Assembly (NCBI GenBank): GCA_019915015.1
Contig: JAHBBC010000011.1
Location: 124,001 to 188,000 of the forward strand
Direction of reading: 5' to 3'
DNA length: 64,000 bases
From: Auriscalpium vulgare
Taxonomy: Eukaryota > Basidiomycota > Agaricomycetes > Russulales > Auriscalpiaceae
This document shows, one piece after another, positions 1 to 9,900 of the stretch; within the stretch, counting starts at the first letter, position 1, and the number at the start of each line of letters is the position of its first letter. The notes under the pieces were generated by a model that was not told where the DNA came from, ran no database searches, and worked only from the letters and a program-made list of their open reading frames with translations. The position numbers were made by a program, and so were the translations under genes.

Positions 1-34
1 AGCCGATGAGGACCGCAAGTATACCATCGCGGAC

Positions 35-1609
35 ATGGACGCGCTCGTAGGCAGTCGGTACCGTCTGGGCATTGCGTCCGGCGGCGAGCTCAGCGAATTC
101 TATCGGCAGTTCTTCGCGATCACCGACTTCCTGGTTAAGAAAAGCAGGATCTCGACCCGTGAGCGCGATATCGCGTTCCTTCGCGCTTTCCAGGACAGCC
201 TCATGAACAGGGTGGCGACGAGACTGCAGATCAAATTGCCGGACCACGATAAAGAAACACCGTACCCCATGGCCGACGTGCTAGAGGCAGGAGAGTACGA
301 GCTGAGGGGCACTCCCTCAATCGTACCAGCGGTCAGCGCAGGACCGGCAGTGGCGGTTGCAACGACGGAGCCTGTAATCAAAATAGAACAGTTTCAAGAA
401 GCAATCAAAGCCGCGGTTGCCGAACAGTTCGCGCGGATGCTCGTCAACCAGGGGAACGGCGGAGGTCAGAGGGGTTATGGGGGTACCTCGGGAACTCAAC
501 AGCCGCGCGCCACGCAAGGAAATCAAGGCGGACAGGGAGGGCCGTCAGGATGCCTTTTCTGCGGCCAAACGGGGCACTTCGTCAGGGAATGTATGGTGGT
601 CCAGGACTACATCGCGACGGGTCGCGTATCTAGGGACCACAACAACCGGGTCGTTCTGAAGGGTGGAGGGCTTATCCCGCTAGGAGAAGGCCCGCTGAAG
701 CAGCGTGTGGATGCGTACTACGCCGGGAATCAACACGGACAGTCAGAAGCCATGATGCTGACGACGATGGACTACGAGCCAGTGCCGGCCAAAGTGCAGA
801 CGGTCGCCGGCCTAATCCAACTGACGCCGCAATTGACCGACGAAGACAGAATGACGGAGCTCCAGCAGGAGATGGCAGTGCTCCTGACGGCCCGAGCGGA
901 AAGGCAAGCTCAGAAGGAACGCCGGCAGGCCGCACTGGACGCGGGCGAGTTTCCCCAGGCAATAGGGCTGCTGCCTGGCGAGCGCGAAAGGTCGCGACGA
1001 GTTCCAGAGGTGGTCATTCCGAAGAGGAAGCCGTTTACGCAAGCCAAGAAGCAGGTTTCCTTCGAGCCGGAGGCCGTCGACCGACCAGGGGAGACTGGGG
1101 ATAGCGCAGACAAACCAAGGCAGGCCGACGAAGACACCACAGCGGGTGAGGAGCCGTTAACACCTCCGATCCACCCTTTCGCGAAGGTGCCCGACGCGAC
1201 GTACGTAGGGCCGGCAAGTTACCAACGAAGCGCGGGGCAGCGCAAGGCGGACCCAGCATACAATAAGGTCGCCCCGGTCCGCGACCCCGTAATAGCAAGT
1301 AAGGTTTATGAGAGGGCCATGAATGCGGAGGTCACCTTGACACAGAGGGAGCTCATGTCCATTGCCCCGGAAGTACGCGCTCAAGTTCGCAACGTGGTGA
1401 CCCCTAAGCGGGTCCCAAACGAGGCAAGAGTACCAGTAGTCCAGGCGATGGTGGAAAGCGAACCAGAGCTCTTTCCGTTCGACTTCGACCAGGACGAAGG
1501 GGAAGGAGAGGACGAGAAGGTGGTGAGGGATTCGCGGACCATATGCCCGAAACCTTTCTGCAAGCCCTGGGACACCAGCCAACGGAGTTGCCCGAGGGGA
1601 CGCGTGTAG
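35..1609 (+). CDS. gag: Gag polyprotein of element 1, CCHC zinc knuckle
   Basis: This is the capsid/nucleocapsid precursor of the retroelement. It packages the element RNA into cytoplasmic virus-like particles. A CX2CX4HX4C zinc knuckle (CLFCGQTGHFVREC) lies at about residues 173-186, after a Gly/Gln-rich stretch. The region before it is helical and charged, as expected for capsid. The C-terminal third is acidic and Pro/Glu-rich, with no recognised fold. The ATG at 35 is the first Met in the visible frame, but the true start may lie further left because the window begins only 34 nt upstream. The last 67 nt overlap the protease frame, which is in the -1 frame relative to gag. Protease could therefore be made by -1 frameshifting or by reinitiation at the ATG at 1543. 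Confidence 0.8.
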   Translation: MDALVGSRYRLGIASGGELSEFYRQFFAITDFLVKKSRISTRERDIAFLRAFQDSLMNRVATRLQIKLPDHDKETPYPMADVLEAGEYELRGTPSIVPAVSAGPAVAVATTEPVIKIEQFQEAIKAAVAEQFARMLVNQGNGGGQRGYGGTSGTQQPRATQGNQGGQGGPSGCLFCGQTGHFVRECMVVQDYIATGRVSRDHNNRVVLKGGGLIPLGEGPLKQRVDAYYAGNQHGQSEAMMLTTMDYEPVPAKVQTVAGLIQLTPQLTDEDRMTELQQEMAVLLTARAERQAQKERRQAALDAGEFPQAIGLLPGERERSRRVPEVVIPKRKPFTQAKKQVSFEPEAVDRPGETGDSADKPRQADEDTTAGEEPLTPPIHPFAKVPDATYVGPASYQRSAGQRKADPAYNKVAPVRDPVIASKVYERAMNAEVTLTQRELMSIAPEVRAQVRNVVTPKRVPNEARVPVVQAMVESEPELFPFDFDQDEGEGEDEKVVRDSRTICPKPFCKPWDTSQRSCPRGRV

Positions 1610-2208
1610 GAGAAGTCATTGTGGAGGTTCTGATGGGAGATCTAGGAGAAGCAGGAGAAGGGGAACCAGACCCTGAGCCGTTGGAAGTCGCCAAGGAATC
1701 GCTGGCCCTCCGTTCGATCTTGCCACTAGTCGACAACCAAGCGCACATCGAGGCAGTCGTGGATCCCGGGTCGCAGATTATTTCCATGTCCGAGGACGTA
1801 TGCCATTACCTCGGGCTGCATTACGATCCGAACGTTCGCTTGGATATGATATCGGCCAACAAAAGTCGCGATAGGTCGCTAGGCCTGGCTAGAAACGTCC
1901 CGATGAAGATTGGGGGTATAACGCTATACGTACAGGTGCATATCATCCGCAACCCGGCGTACGACATGCTCCTGGGGAGGCCCTTTGACGTTCTCACGGG
2001 AAGTACCGTGCAAAACTTTGCAGACGAGAGGCAGACAATCACGATCACGGACCCAAACACGGAGTCATGGCGTCAATCCCCACTATTCCACGCGGCCGCA
2101 AGCGCATCTCGCGAACCCAGAAGCAGGGGGTGGAGGGTTTTCGCGACTAGAGGATTTGTTGGAGGACCAGGAGGAGGTAGGGCTGGTCGTGGGGTTCGAG
2201 CCCGATAA
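1543..2208 (+). CDS. pro: Retropepsin-like aspartic protease frame of element 1
   Basis: This frame encodes the protease that matures the Gag-Pol products. The active-site loop reads VVDPGSQI at about residue 71, so the usual Asp-Ser/Thr-Gly is Asp-Pro-Gly. From memory of related agaricomycete elements I believe DPG is normal for this lineage, but I could not check. The flap-distal motif YDMLLGRPF (about residue 140) matches the retropepsin (I/L)LG(R/T)PF signature. The tail after about residue 175 is Arg/Gly-rich and lies where the frame overlaps pol by 224 nt, so the functional protein probably ends near there or continues into pol by a frame change. The ATG at 1543 lies inside the end of gag. 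Confidence 0.75.
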   Translation: MPETFLQALGHQPTELPEGTRVGEVIVEVLMGDLGEAGEGEPDPEPLEVAKESLALRSILPLVDNQAHIEAVVDPGSQIISMSEDVCHYLGLHYDPNVRLDMISANKSRDRSLGLARNVPMKIGGITLYVQVHIIRNPAYDMLLGRPFDVLTGSTVQNFADERQTITITDPNTESWRQSPLFHAAASASREPRSRGWRVFATRGFVGGPGGGRAGRGVRAR

Positions 2209-5200
2209 GCCTGATACTCTTAGAATGGAATCCCTGGTGTACCTCGAATCCTCGCCTACAATCGAAGATGTGCAGTCAGCTTATTTGTCAGTGTGCGACC
2301 TACCGGAGGAATACGCGGGAGTGTTCGCGAAGCGAGCGGAAGAAGGAGAGGAAGAGGAGGAACGAGCAAGAGCAGGGACGTTTATTTGGACGGCGGCAGA
2401 CTGGGGAGACGGCGAGAGTGGGAGAGAAAGAGAGGAGGAAACGGACAGAGGTGAGCTACAGCCGACCGCGATGCAGCGCGAAGTCTTTGCGGCCACGAAG
2501 AAGCGTTACAAGCCAGCACACCTCAAGGTAAAGCCCATTCGTACGGACCTGCCGGAGCACTTCCGGATCCTCAGAGAGATCAGAGGGGACCCCCTGGCGG
2601 ATATGCCGCCGCTCCCAGAGAAGCCACCGGACTTCGTACCCACGGGAAGGTACACCGCGGAACGTCGCGAACAATTTGACCGAGTCCACGACGGAGATTT
2701 CCTATGGCCGGAAGAAAGGAAGCTCATGCATGCGTTTATGTGCGCACAAAACGAGGCATTTGCCTGGGACGACTCGGAGCGGGGGCGCTTTCGAGAAGAC
2801 TTCTTCCCCCCCGTCACAATACCAGTAGTTCCGCATCGGCCGTGGGTTCAGCGAAATATTCCGATTCCGCCAGGGATATACGACAAGGTCATGGCGCTCA
2901 TCAAGACCAAGATCGCCGCGGGAGTCTACGAGGACTCAAACTCGTCGTACCGCTCTAGGTGGTTCTGTGTGGTTAAGAAGGACGGGACCAGCCTCCGTAT
3001 AGTCCATAGTCTGGAACCCCTGAATGCGGTGACCATCGCGCACTCAGGAGTACCCCCCTTCCCAGATCATTTGGCGGAGCAGTTTGCGGGGCGGCCGTGC
3101 GGGGGAATTCTGGACCTCTACGTGGGCTATGACGAAAGGAGACTAGATGAAGCCTCAAGGGACCTCACGACTTTCCAGACGCCGTACGGCGCAAAACGGC
3201 TGGTGACCCTGCCTATGGGGTGGACGAATTCCGTCCCGATCTTCCACGACGACGTGACCTTTATTCTCCAACCGGAAATCCCGCATATTACGGTGCCTTT
3301 TATAGACGACGTCCCCCTGAAGGGGCCGGACTCGGACTACAGGACGGAAGGCGGAGGATACGAAACGATCCCCGGCAACAACGGCATAAGGCGGTTCGTA
3401 TGGGAACACTTTAACAACGTTAACAGGGTAGTCCAACGAATGCGCTACTGTCATGGCACGTTCTCAGGATGGAAATCACAGCTGTGCGTACCAGAATTCT
3501 ACGTGGTAGGGCACCGCTGCACACCGCAAGGAAGGATGGCAGACGAAGAAAAGGTCGCGAAGATTCGCAATTGGGGGCCGTGCACGGATCTCTCAGACGT
3601 ACGGGCTTTCTTGGGGACTGTCGGAGTCCTGCGCATCTTTATCCGTAACTTTGCGCACCGAGCCCATGCCTTGACACACCTGACGAGGAAGGACGTCCCG
3701 TTCGAATGGGGACCCGAACAGTCGCGAGCTATGGAGGACCTCAAGGAGGCAGTCCTCGCATCACCAGCGCTCCTACCGATTGATTACACGTCGGAGGCCC
3801 CCGTGATCCTAGCGGTAGACACCTCGTACATCGCGGTGGGTTTCCTATTGAGTCAGGCGGACCCCAACGTTCCCCAAGACAGGAAGAGACGCCGATATTC
3901 TCGATTTGGTAGCATCGCGCTAAACGATCGCGAAGCGCGGTTCTCGCAGCCCAAGCTGGAGCTCTATGGTCTTTTTCGAGCCCTGCGGGCCCTTAAAGTC
4001 TACCTGATAGGGGTGAGGAACCTGACCATTGAGGTCGACGCCAGGTATATCAAAGGCATGCTGGAAAATCCTGACCTCGAGCCATCGGCCAGTATGAACA
4101 GGTGGATTATAGGCATCCTGATGTTCCATTTTGAGCTAGTGCACGTGCCGGGACTCTTCCACGGGCCCGACGGCCTATCCAGGAGGCGTAGGCAACCAGG
4201 AGACGCTCTGGAACAGGAAGACGACTTCGACGACTGGGTTGATGCGGTGTATGGTTTCGCACATATCGTAAACATGGTAGTCCCGAAGACAGCGCAAGAG
4301 AGAGCCTCGCGACGGCAAGATGGATGGACGGGGCCAGGAAGCATACCAGACGAACATGGGGCTGGTTCAAGCCAGGACGCGATACGTCGCGAGGAGGCCC
4401 GGCGCTCCCACGATGAACCGGCCGACGTCTGGGCAACTACGGTCCAAATGCAACCCGCACCAGTACAGGACGCGACGTATCGCGATGTTCCCAGATCAGA
4501 CAAGGCTCATGAAGCTGACAAGCGGCTGGAACTAGTCAGGGACTGGTTAGGGACCCTGGCGCGGCCGGCGGACTTGACCGACGAACAGTTCGCTCGTTTC
4601 GCTCGATACGCGCTCCAGTTCTTCAAGGATGGGGACCGCCTTTTCAAAAGGCACCACCAAGGCAGGCACCAACTCGTGCTGGGAGGAGACCGACGTATCG
4701 CGGTCCTCAAAGCAGCTCATGACGATGTCGGACACAAAGGCGTCTACGCGACGCGGATGATGCTGTTGGAGCGTTTCTGGTGGCCATACGTGGACGCAGA
4801 CGTGGCTTGGTGGGTGAGAACGTGCCATATTTGCGAAACCCGACTAGTTCGCCACAGCCTGATACCGCCAACGGTGGCAACGCCGGCGAACCTTTTCGCA
4901 AAGATGTATGCAGACACCATGCATATGCCAGCAAGCGGCGGATTCAAATACATCGTCCAAGGACGCTGCTCCGTAACCCACTATCCAGAGTGGAGAATGC
5001 TAAGGGCGGAGACGGCGGACGCCATCGCGAAATGGATTTTCGAAGACGTCTTGTGCCGGTGGGGCGCCCTGCGAGAAGTGGTCACGGACAACGGCGCACC
5101 GTTCGTGTCGGCCTTGGAATCCCTGTCGCATAAGTATGGAGTCCGGCACATTCGAATATCGGGATATAATTCGCGAGCCAACGGAATAGTCGAGCGGTCT

Positions 5201-5926
5201 CACTTCGACGTACGTCAAGCGCTCTACAAGGCAGCCGATGGAAATGCTGCAAAATGGTCATCGGTTGCGTACTCGGTATTCTGGTCGGACAGGATAACGA
5301 TCAGGCGGAGGATGGGCTGCTCGCCATACTTCGCGGTAACAGGAACGCAGCCGCTAATGCCGCTGGATATCATCGAGGCTTCATACTTGATGCCTCCGCC
5401 CGAGTCTCTACTGTCTTCCACAGACCTCATAGCGCGCAGGGCAATGGCCCTACAAAAGAGAAAAGCCCAGTTAAGGACCATCCACGACAAAGTCTTTGAA
5501 GCGCGACGTATCGCGGCGGTAAAATTTGAACGTGACCACGAAGCGACGATTCGCGACTACAATTTCAAGAGAGGCGACTTGGTCCTCCTACGGTTCACGC
5601 GGTACGAGAAGTCATTAGATCGAAAAATGCTTCCGCGCTACGATGGACCGTTCGTGGTAATTGGCCGACGGAAAGGAGGACCTTACGTGCTTGCGGACCT
5701 CCACGGTGCGCTCTTCGACCGACCGGTCGCGGAGTTTCGCGTCCTGCCTTACTTCGCGCGAACGAACATTGCGCTGCCAGAGTTGCCCGAATTTCTGGAC
5801 GTCCCACAGTCCAGGGTGGACGAGCTACTTCATGAAGATAGGCAGGATCACGATGCCATTCATGAAGAGGAAGCAGACGACCCCACCAGGGAAGACGATG
5901 ACCAGGACGACGAGATCACCGTCTAA
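1985..5926 (+). CDS. pol: Pol of element 1: reverse transcriptase, RNase H, integrase
   Basis: This frame copies element RNA into DNA and inserts it into the genome. The first 300 residues are an acidic linker overlapping protease. RT follows at about residues 320-560, with LDLYVGYDE holding the first catalytic Asp, LPMGWTNS, and FIDD in place of the usual YxDD. RNase H begins near residue 600 (LAVDTSYIAVGF) and ends at the GPDGLSRRR tail. Integrase starts with an HHCC zinc finger (H-X4-H, then CHIC, about residues 910-950). It continues with a D,D(35)E core: YADTMHM, VTDNGAPF and GIVERSH. No chromodomain follows. The frame is uninterrupted. It is +1 relative to protease and the same frame as gag, so expression needs frame changes or separate initiation. 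The first in-frame ATG at 1985 is given as the start but is not proven. Confidence 0.85.
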   Translation: MTFSREVPCKTLQTRGRQSRSRTQTRSHGVNPHYSTRPQAHLANPEAGGGGFSRLEDLLEDQEEVGLVVGFEPDKPDTLRMESLVYLESSPTIEDVQSAYLSVCDLPEEYAGVFAKRAEEGEEEEERARAGTFIWTAADWGDGESGREREEETDRGELQPTAMQREVFAATKKRYKPAHLKVKPIRTDLPEHFRILREIRGDPLADMPPLPEKPPDFVPTGRYTAERREQFDRVHDGDFLWPEERKLMHAFMCAQNEAFAWDDSERGRFREDFFPPVTIPVVPHRPWVQRNIPIPPGIYDKVMALIKTKIAAGVYEDSNSSYRSRWFCVVKKDGTSLRIVHSLEPLNAVTIAHSGVPPFPDHLAEQFAGRPCGGILDLYVGYDERRLDEASRDLTTFQTPYGAKRLVTLPMGWTNSVPIFHDDVTFILQPEIPHITVPFIDDVPLKGPDSDYRTEGGGYETIPGNNGIRRFVWEHFNNVNRVVQRMRYCHGTFSGWKSQLCVPEFYVVGHRCTPQGRMADEEKVAKIRNWGPCTDLSDVRAFLGTVGVLRIFIRNFAHRAHALTHLTRKDVPFEWGPEQSRAMEDLKEAVLASPALLPIDYTSEAPVILAVDTSYIAVGFLLSQADPNVPQDRKRRRYSRFGSIALNDREARFSQPKLELYGLFRALRALKVYLIGVRNLTIEVDARYIKGMLENPDLEPSASMNRWIIGILMFHFELVHVPGLFHGPDGLSRRRRQPGDALEQEDDFDDWVDAVYGFAHIVNMVVPKTAQERASRRQDGWTGPGSIPDEHGAGSSQDAIRREEARRSHDEPADVWATTVQMQPAPVQDATYRDVPRSDKAHEADKRLELVRDWLGTLARPADLTDEQFARFARYALQFFKDGDRLFKRHHQGRHQLVLGGDRRIAVLKAAHDDVGHKGVYATRMMLLERFWWPYVDADVAWWVRTCHICETRLVRHSLIPPTVATPANLFAKMYADTMHMPASGGFKYIVQGRCSVTHYPEWRMLRAETADAIAKWIFEDVLCRWGALREVVTDNGAPFVSALESLSHKYGVRHIRISGYNSRANGIVERSHFDVRQALYKAADGNAAKWSSVAYSVFWSDRITIRRRMGCSPYFAVTGTQPLMPLDIIEASYLMPPPESLLSSTDLIARRAMALQKRKAQLRTIHDKVFEARRIAAVKFERDHEATIRDYNFKRGDLVLLRFTRYEKSLDRKMLPRYDGPFVVIGRRKGGPYVLADLHGALFDRPVAEFRVLPYFARTNIALPELPEFLDVPQSRVDELLHEDRQDHDAIHEEEADDPTREDDDQDDEITV
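4378..5515. repeat. Four copies of a 12-mer, CGACGTATCGCG, in the integrase half of pol
   Basis: CGACGTATCGCG occurs at 4473-4484, 4691-4702 and 5504-5515, and in inverted form (CGCGATACGTCG) at 4378-4389. Four exact copies of a 12-mer in 1.1 kb are not expected by chance. The copies fall in different codon contexts, so they do not reflect a protein repeat. The core hexamer TCGCGA is also common elsewhere in element 1. Confidence 0.7.
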
Positions 5927-5956
5927 AAAGAGTACCGCCCAGCACTACGGCGACTG

Positions 5957-5987
5957 AGGACAGTCGATATTTCAGTTGGGGGGAGGA
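5957..5987 (+). promoter_or_regulatory. Internal polypurine-tract-like box (box A) just after pol
   Basis: About 30 nt after the pol stop the sequence reads GGACAGT, a short spacer, then TTTCAGTTGGGGGGAGGA. It is nearly identical to the box at 11246-11277 that precedes the probable 3' LTR. Here it is followed by TTAGACGG rather than an LTR start. It may act as a second plus-strand primer site, or mark where pol once abutted the LTR before the antisense block was gained. Confidence 0.5.
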
Positions 5988-6400
5988 TTAGACGGTGGTA
6001 TTTAGGACTGAACAGCTGGAAGTACGGATGGAGACGAGTCAGGACGATAAGTCGAGGTCGCGAGCGCTAGCGAAGCTCGGACTGGGCAGGCACCGACTAA
6101 GGCTTCAAGGGTCTGGAACAAGGCTGAGGTCGCGCCGGAAACGCGATAGGACACGCTCACACTGTGACACAAGCAATGGACTCTATTCACAACATAGCAG
6201 GATAGCGAATTCTATGTACACAGCAAAGAGGTAGCGACGGATAGCGAACAACTATGAACAGACCGATAACGAGCGGACAACACGACAGCGAGACGCCGAA
6301 ACCCCCACCTAGGACACGAGGAACGCCCCCCGCATCGAAGCACCAAGGCCCTCTGCTGTTGAAGCAGGGGCGACTCCTTTTGAAGAAGGCTCGCAAGCGG

Positions 6401-8100
6401 CTAAGCGGCGGGCGCGGGGTCAGCGGGACCATCAGCCGCGGCGGAGGGCGGCGTGCCGACATCCTCGAAGGAGGGAGCGGCGGCGGTAGGCATGGTAGGG
6501 CCGGGGGCAGGGTCCGACGCGGGAGGAGCGGCAGCGGCGAGCGGCGAGAAGGGCGCAGCGGGAGCAACCGGAGGCGCGGGGGAAGGAAGGCGAGAGGCGC
6601 GACCGACGAGAGGCACGACGGCGGCGCCGGGCAGCGGGAGGGAAGAGGCGATGAGAGCCGACGAGGGTGGCGCAAGGAGGAGGCGCGAGGCAGGCCTGGC
6701 CGGCGCGGGAGAAGCGGCGCGCAACGCGGGGGGAGCAGGGAGAGGGATGCGGCGCGGCGGATCGAAGGGGCCAACCTGCGGCGAGATGAGGCCCCCAGCA
6801 GGCGCAGGGAACGCGGGGTCGCCGAGCTGCTGCAGGGTCTGCCAGACCCAGTTCCGCTCAGCGACGATGCCGCGGGCCCGGGCGTCGAGCGTCGCGTAGT
6901 TGACGCTGATGGTGTTGAGCTCCTCCGTGAGCGCGTTGTAGGTCCGGAAAAGCTGCGGCGGGGAGTCGTAGCGGAGGATGGGGACGGCGCCGGCAGGGTC
7001 GGGGTGGTCGGCCCAGTCGAAGGCGGAGGACCGGGGACGGACATGGATGCCGGCAGGGTCGACATCCTGCGAGACTCCGTCGCTGCCCACCACGTAGAAG
7101 TGCGTCCCGCGGACACCGTCGTCGCACTTGTGGTGGCCCACGAAGCAGCGATGGCACTGGCGGCCGCTGACGTCCGTGAAGAAGCACGTGGGGTGGGAGT
7201 CCATCGTGGCGCAGCGGTAGCAGGGGGCGGAAGCCTGAGGGTCGGAGTGTGAGCGGCGCAACACGACGGACAAGAAAAGGGCGACGTACCTGAAGGCGGC
7301 GGCCCGGGAAGGTGTCAGCGACGGGGATCTTGGCGCCCTTGACGGAGGTGGAAGGGTCGGCGGCGGGCGCGGGGGAGCCGGCCTCGGAAGAGGGGACAGT
7401 GGCGGCGGGCGGAGGCACGAGGGAGCCGGAGGGGACGTTGGCAGGGCGCTTGGAACTGCGGACGGCTTTGCCCTTGCCCTTCGACTTGGCGGCGGCGGGG
7501 ACTGATCGGGGGGCGGGGAGTTTGGTGGCGCCGCGGTGCGCTGCGCGACGGGCTCCTGCGGGTCCCCCGCCTCATCTAGCTCGTCGACCTCGGCCTCGGC
7601 GTCAGCCTCGGAGGGGGCGGACTCGCGGTTGCGCTTGGTGGGCGGCGGGGAAGCGCGGGCGGCGGCGCGGTGAGGCGTGGAGGAGACCGGGGGGCGGACA
7701 GAAGGCGCGGGGAGGGCACTGTCGGCGCGGGCCCGCTTGCCAGCCTGACGGGAGAGGGGAGCGGCGACGGGAGTGGAGTAGGGGATGGCGGGTGAGGACG
7801 GCGTGGGGGAGGGGCCGGAGGACGGCCAGGCGTCGACAACGGCGGACACGGCCCCGATCCTGTCCAGCACCTCGGACGGCGGGGGGTCCTCCCCCAACAC
7901 CTCAGCATAGGCGGACTGGACACAAGGGAGGGTCAGCAGAGCGTCGGGAGCGAGAGGCCGTGGGCACTCACCGTGGCCGACTCCCAGTTCGCGGCGAACT
8001 CGCCGTAGTGGGCGGAGTCGACTGTGGGGAGGGAGGCGACGAGCGCTTCTACGGCGGACAGCCGTTTCCTGAGGTTGATGGGGCGGGAGAACGCAGACAT
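6401..8100 (-). CDS. Antisense gene A of element 1: spliced, Cys-rich protein of unknown function, one frame break
   Basis: I do not recognise this family. Three exons can be proposed: 8100-7972, 7915-7290 and 7234-6401, with introns of 56 nt (GTGAGT...CAG) and 55 nt (GTACGT...CAG). Exon 3 opens with a cysteine cluster (CYRC, then C at +12, CHRC, HHKC) that could bind zinc, followed by a short helical segment around FRTYNALTEELNTIS and a long Pro/Ala-rich tail. Exon 2 is Pro/Ala/Lys-rich with an acidic run. Exon 2 is 626 nt where 627 would keep frame. The reading frame changes near a G6 run at 7508-7513, so one nucleotide appears missing, or a splice was missed. The gene lies between pol and the 3' polypurine tract, on the strand opposite to gag-pol. 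Confidence 0.55.
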
Positions 8101-8380
8101 GGCCAGGGAAGGGGGGAGATAGGGAGAAGGTGAGGGGAGGAAAGAGAGAGACGGAGAGGTCGAGGCGCAACGCGTCGCGTTAAGACGGGGCGCCGCGCCA
8201 GCGTGTGGGTTTTTGCTTCCGACGTGGAAGCAGAGCGGGCCCGCCGGGCCGCGACAGGTGCGGCGCTTACCTTCACACGGCTTAGCGAGCGCTCGCGCGC
8301 GAGTCAAGAAGAAGGGATAGGGAACGGAATGGCATTACTGGGCCCTAAGGGCGCCTTGGGCAAATTACAGGAATCGCTCG

Positions 8381-9289
8381 CTACGCGGGCGCACCGGACC
8401 CAGACGCACCATTGGGCGCGGGAGTCCGGGCGCGGTTACCCCCATTCCTACGACCAGCCCGTCGACTCAGGGCATCAGGAGGCCTCGGGCCCACGACCTC
8501 AACAAGGTTGGGGACCCCCCACGAGAACGCGATAGAGCCGCGGCGGATGACTCGGTGAGTAAGCGGCGGGAAGGGAAGGGCGGTAAGCATACGGCGCATA
8601 GGACCGGCACCGGCGAGGTGGTCGAGGACCGCGGCAACTTCGCAGGCATCGTACAGCAGCTTTCCCGCGGTGCCTTCGAGGCGAGTGACGGCGTGGCGCA
8701 GGTGGCTGGCGTTCAATTGGTCCGCCCAAACGAAGTCGCGAAGCTCCGCGACCAACTTGAGGCCGGGAACGAGATAGTCGGCGGCTTCACGGACGTTCGC
8801 ACGATGGGCAGCCTGCAACGAGGGACTCGCGGCCGCAAGGAAGTCGAGGACGCCAATGTCGCGGGGGTGGGTCATTCCGATCACGGCGCGGTTCAAGGGG
8901 AGCATGAGGGCCCCGACCAGCCCGTCGGCGTGGTCGAGGTCGTCACTCAAACGATCGAGGTCGCGAAGGAATAACTCGGCAACACGGGTGGCAAGGCCGT
9001 CGGGACGGGGGGCAAACTCGGGGCCGAACAGCGCTGCCAAGTTGACCTCGAAAGTTGCCCGGCCGTGAAGTTGGTGACGGTACAGCAACCAAACGGAGCG
9101 CTCCACCAGGTGGGCCAAGGAGTCCACATGGACCACGTGAGGAAGCAGAGCGACGCTGGGTGGCTGCCCCGGGGCGTTGTCCCCTCCGAACGGAATATTT
9201 CCTACGATATTCGCGCGAATGGGGGCGGTTTGTTCGAACGTTTCGGGAAAGCGCTCCGCTAGGTAGGAGAGCGTCGAGACGACGGTCAT
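8381..9289 (-). CDS. Antisense gene B of element 1: protein of unknown function (302 aa ORF)
   Basis: This is an uninterrupted frame from an ATG at 9289 to TAG at 8381. The product is rich in predicted helix, for example the stretches around residues 50-75 (HVDSLAHLVERSVWLLYRHQ) and 100-140. The last 40 residues are Arg/Gly/Pro-rich and probably disordered. No enzymatic or nucleic-acid-binding motif is visible. The frame stays open a little upstream of the ATG, and a helical ORF of similar character lies at 9634-9368, so the natural gene may have an extra 5' exon. I could not find a splice that joins the two in frame. It is one of three consecutive genes on the minus strand inside element 1. 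Codon composition looks coding (few stops, amphipathic helices), but function is unknown. Confidence 0.5.
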   Translation of the reverse strand: MTVVSTLSYLAERFPETFEQTAPIRANIVGNIPFGGDNAPGQPPSVALLPHVVHVDSLAHLVERSVWLLYRHQLHGRATFEVNLAALFGPEFAPRPDGLATRVAELFLRDLDRLSDDLDHADGLVGALMLPLNRAVIGMTHPRDIGVLDFLAAASPSLQAAHRANVREAADYLVPGLKLVAELRDFVWADQLNASHLRHAVTRLEGTAGKLLYDACEVAAVLDHLAGAGPMRRMLTALPFPPLTHRVIRRGSIAFSWGVPNLVEVVGPRPPDALSRRAGRRNGGNRARTPAPNGASGSGAPA

Positions 9290-9367
9290 GGACGCGAGGG
9301 CCGGTAGGGTAAAATGCGACGTCTCGCGATGGTCCTGCTGAAAAGGGGGGAAGAAGCGAAGACAACG

Positions 9368-9634
9368 TCAGTACGAGGCCGGGATGAGGGAAAAGAGGGC
9401 CGCGGGACGACGCACCAAAAGGTCGGAGATCTCCTGAAGCCAGGCAACGGCGGCCGCGGGAAATGAGGAAGCGTCGGCACCAGGCAAGGGCACCTCAACC
9501 GGATGTATCAACAGCTGGTACAGCCGGAAACGCGAAAACGCGCGGAGTAGGACGGCCTGCATGTGGAGGAGGTAGTCGGACGGACTGGGGCGTTGAGGGT
9601 GTTTTTGAAAAGGCCATCGTCGCAGCCCCCTCAT
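9368..9634 (-). CDS. Antisense coding-like fragment upstream of gene B
   Basis: An ORF from the ATG at 9634 encodes a helical segment (LLRAFSRFRLYQLLIHPVEV, then VAWLQEISDLLVRRPAALF). It has the look of an exon of a helical protein like B or C. A 3' boundary near GTACTG at about 9388 followed by a pyrimidine-rich CAG at about 9346 is possible, but the resulting phase does not match gene B. It is either a separate small product or a 5' exon of gene B with a frame break. Confidence 0.3.
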   Translation of the reverse strand: MRGLRRWPFQKHPQRPSPSDYLLHMQAVLLRAFSRFRLYQLLIHPVEVPLPGADASSFPAAAVAWLQEISDLLVRRPAALFSLIPASY

Positions 9635-9900
9635 ATAGGCGGCGCGAGTAGGGGAAGAGGCACACCATCGCGGCGTCGCGATACAGCGCGAAGACCAAAA
9701 CACGAGGGTCTCGCCGGAGTTCCGGCCAACGTGGGTTATCGCGACAGATCGCGACCCAGACGGAGCCTCCGGCATGGGCCCAGGAGCTTATCGCAAGGCA
9801 TCGCGAAACGTGGCACAGGGACAGGGGGAAGCCGCACATGGCTCCTGGTTCCATTTCAATAGCTATGGAACATTCTACAGACATTGGCCCGGGAATATAC

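Noticed and set aside
6254..8133. Plus-strand open frames opposite antisense gene A
   Set aside because: They mirror gene A in GC-rich DNA, are Arg/Gly-rich and lack domains. The minus strand has introns and a cysteine cluster and is preferred.
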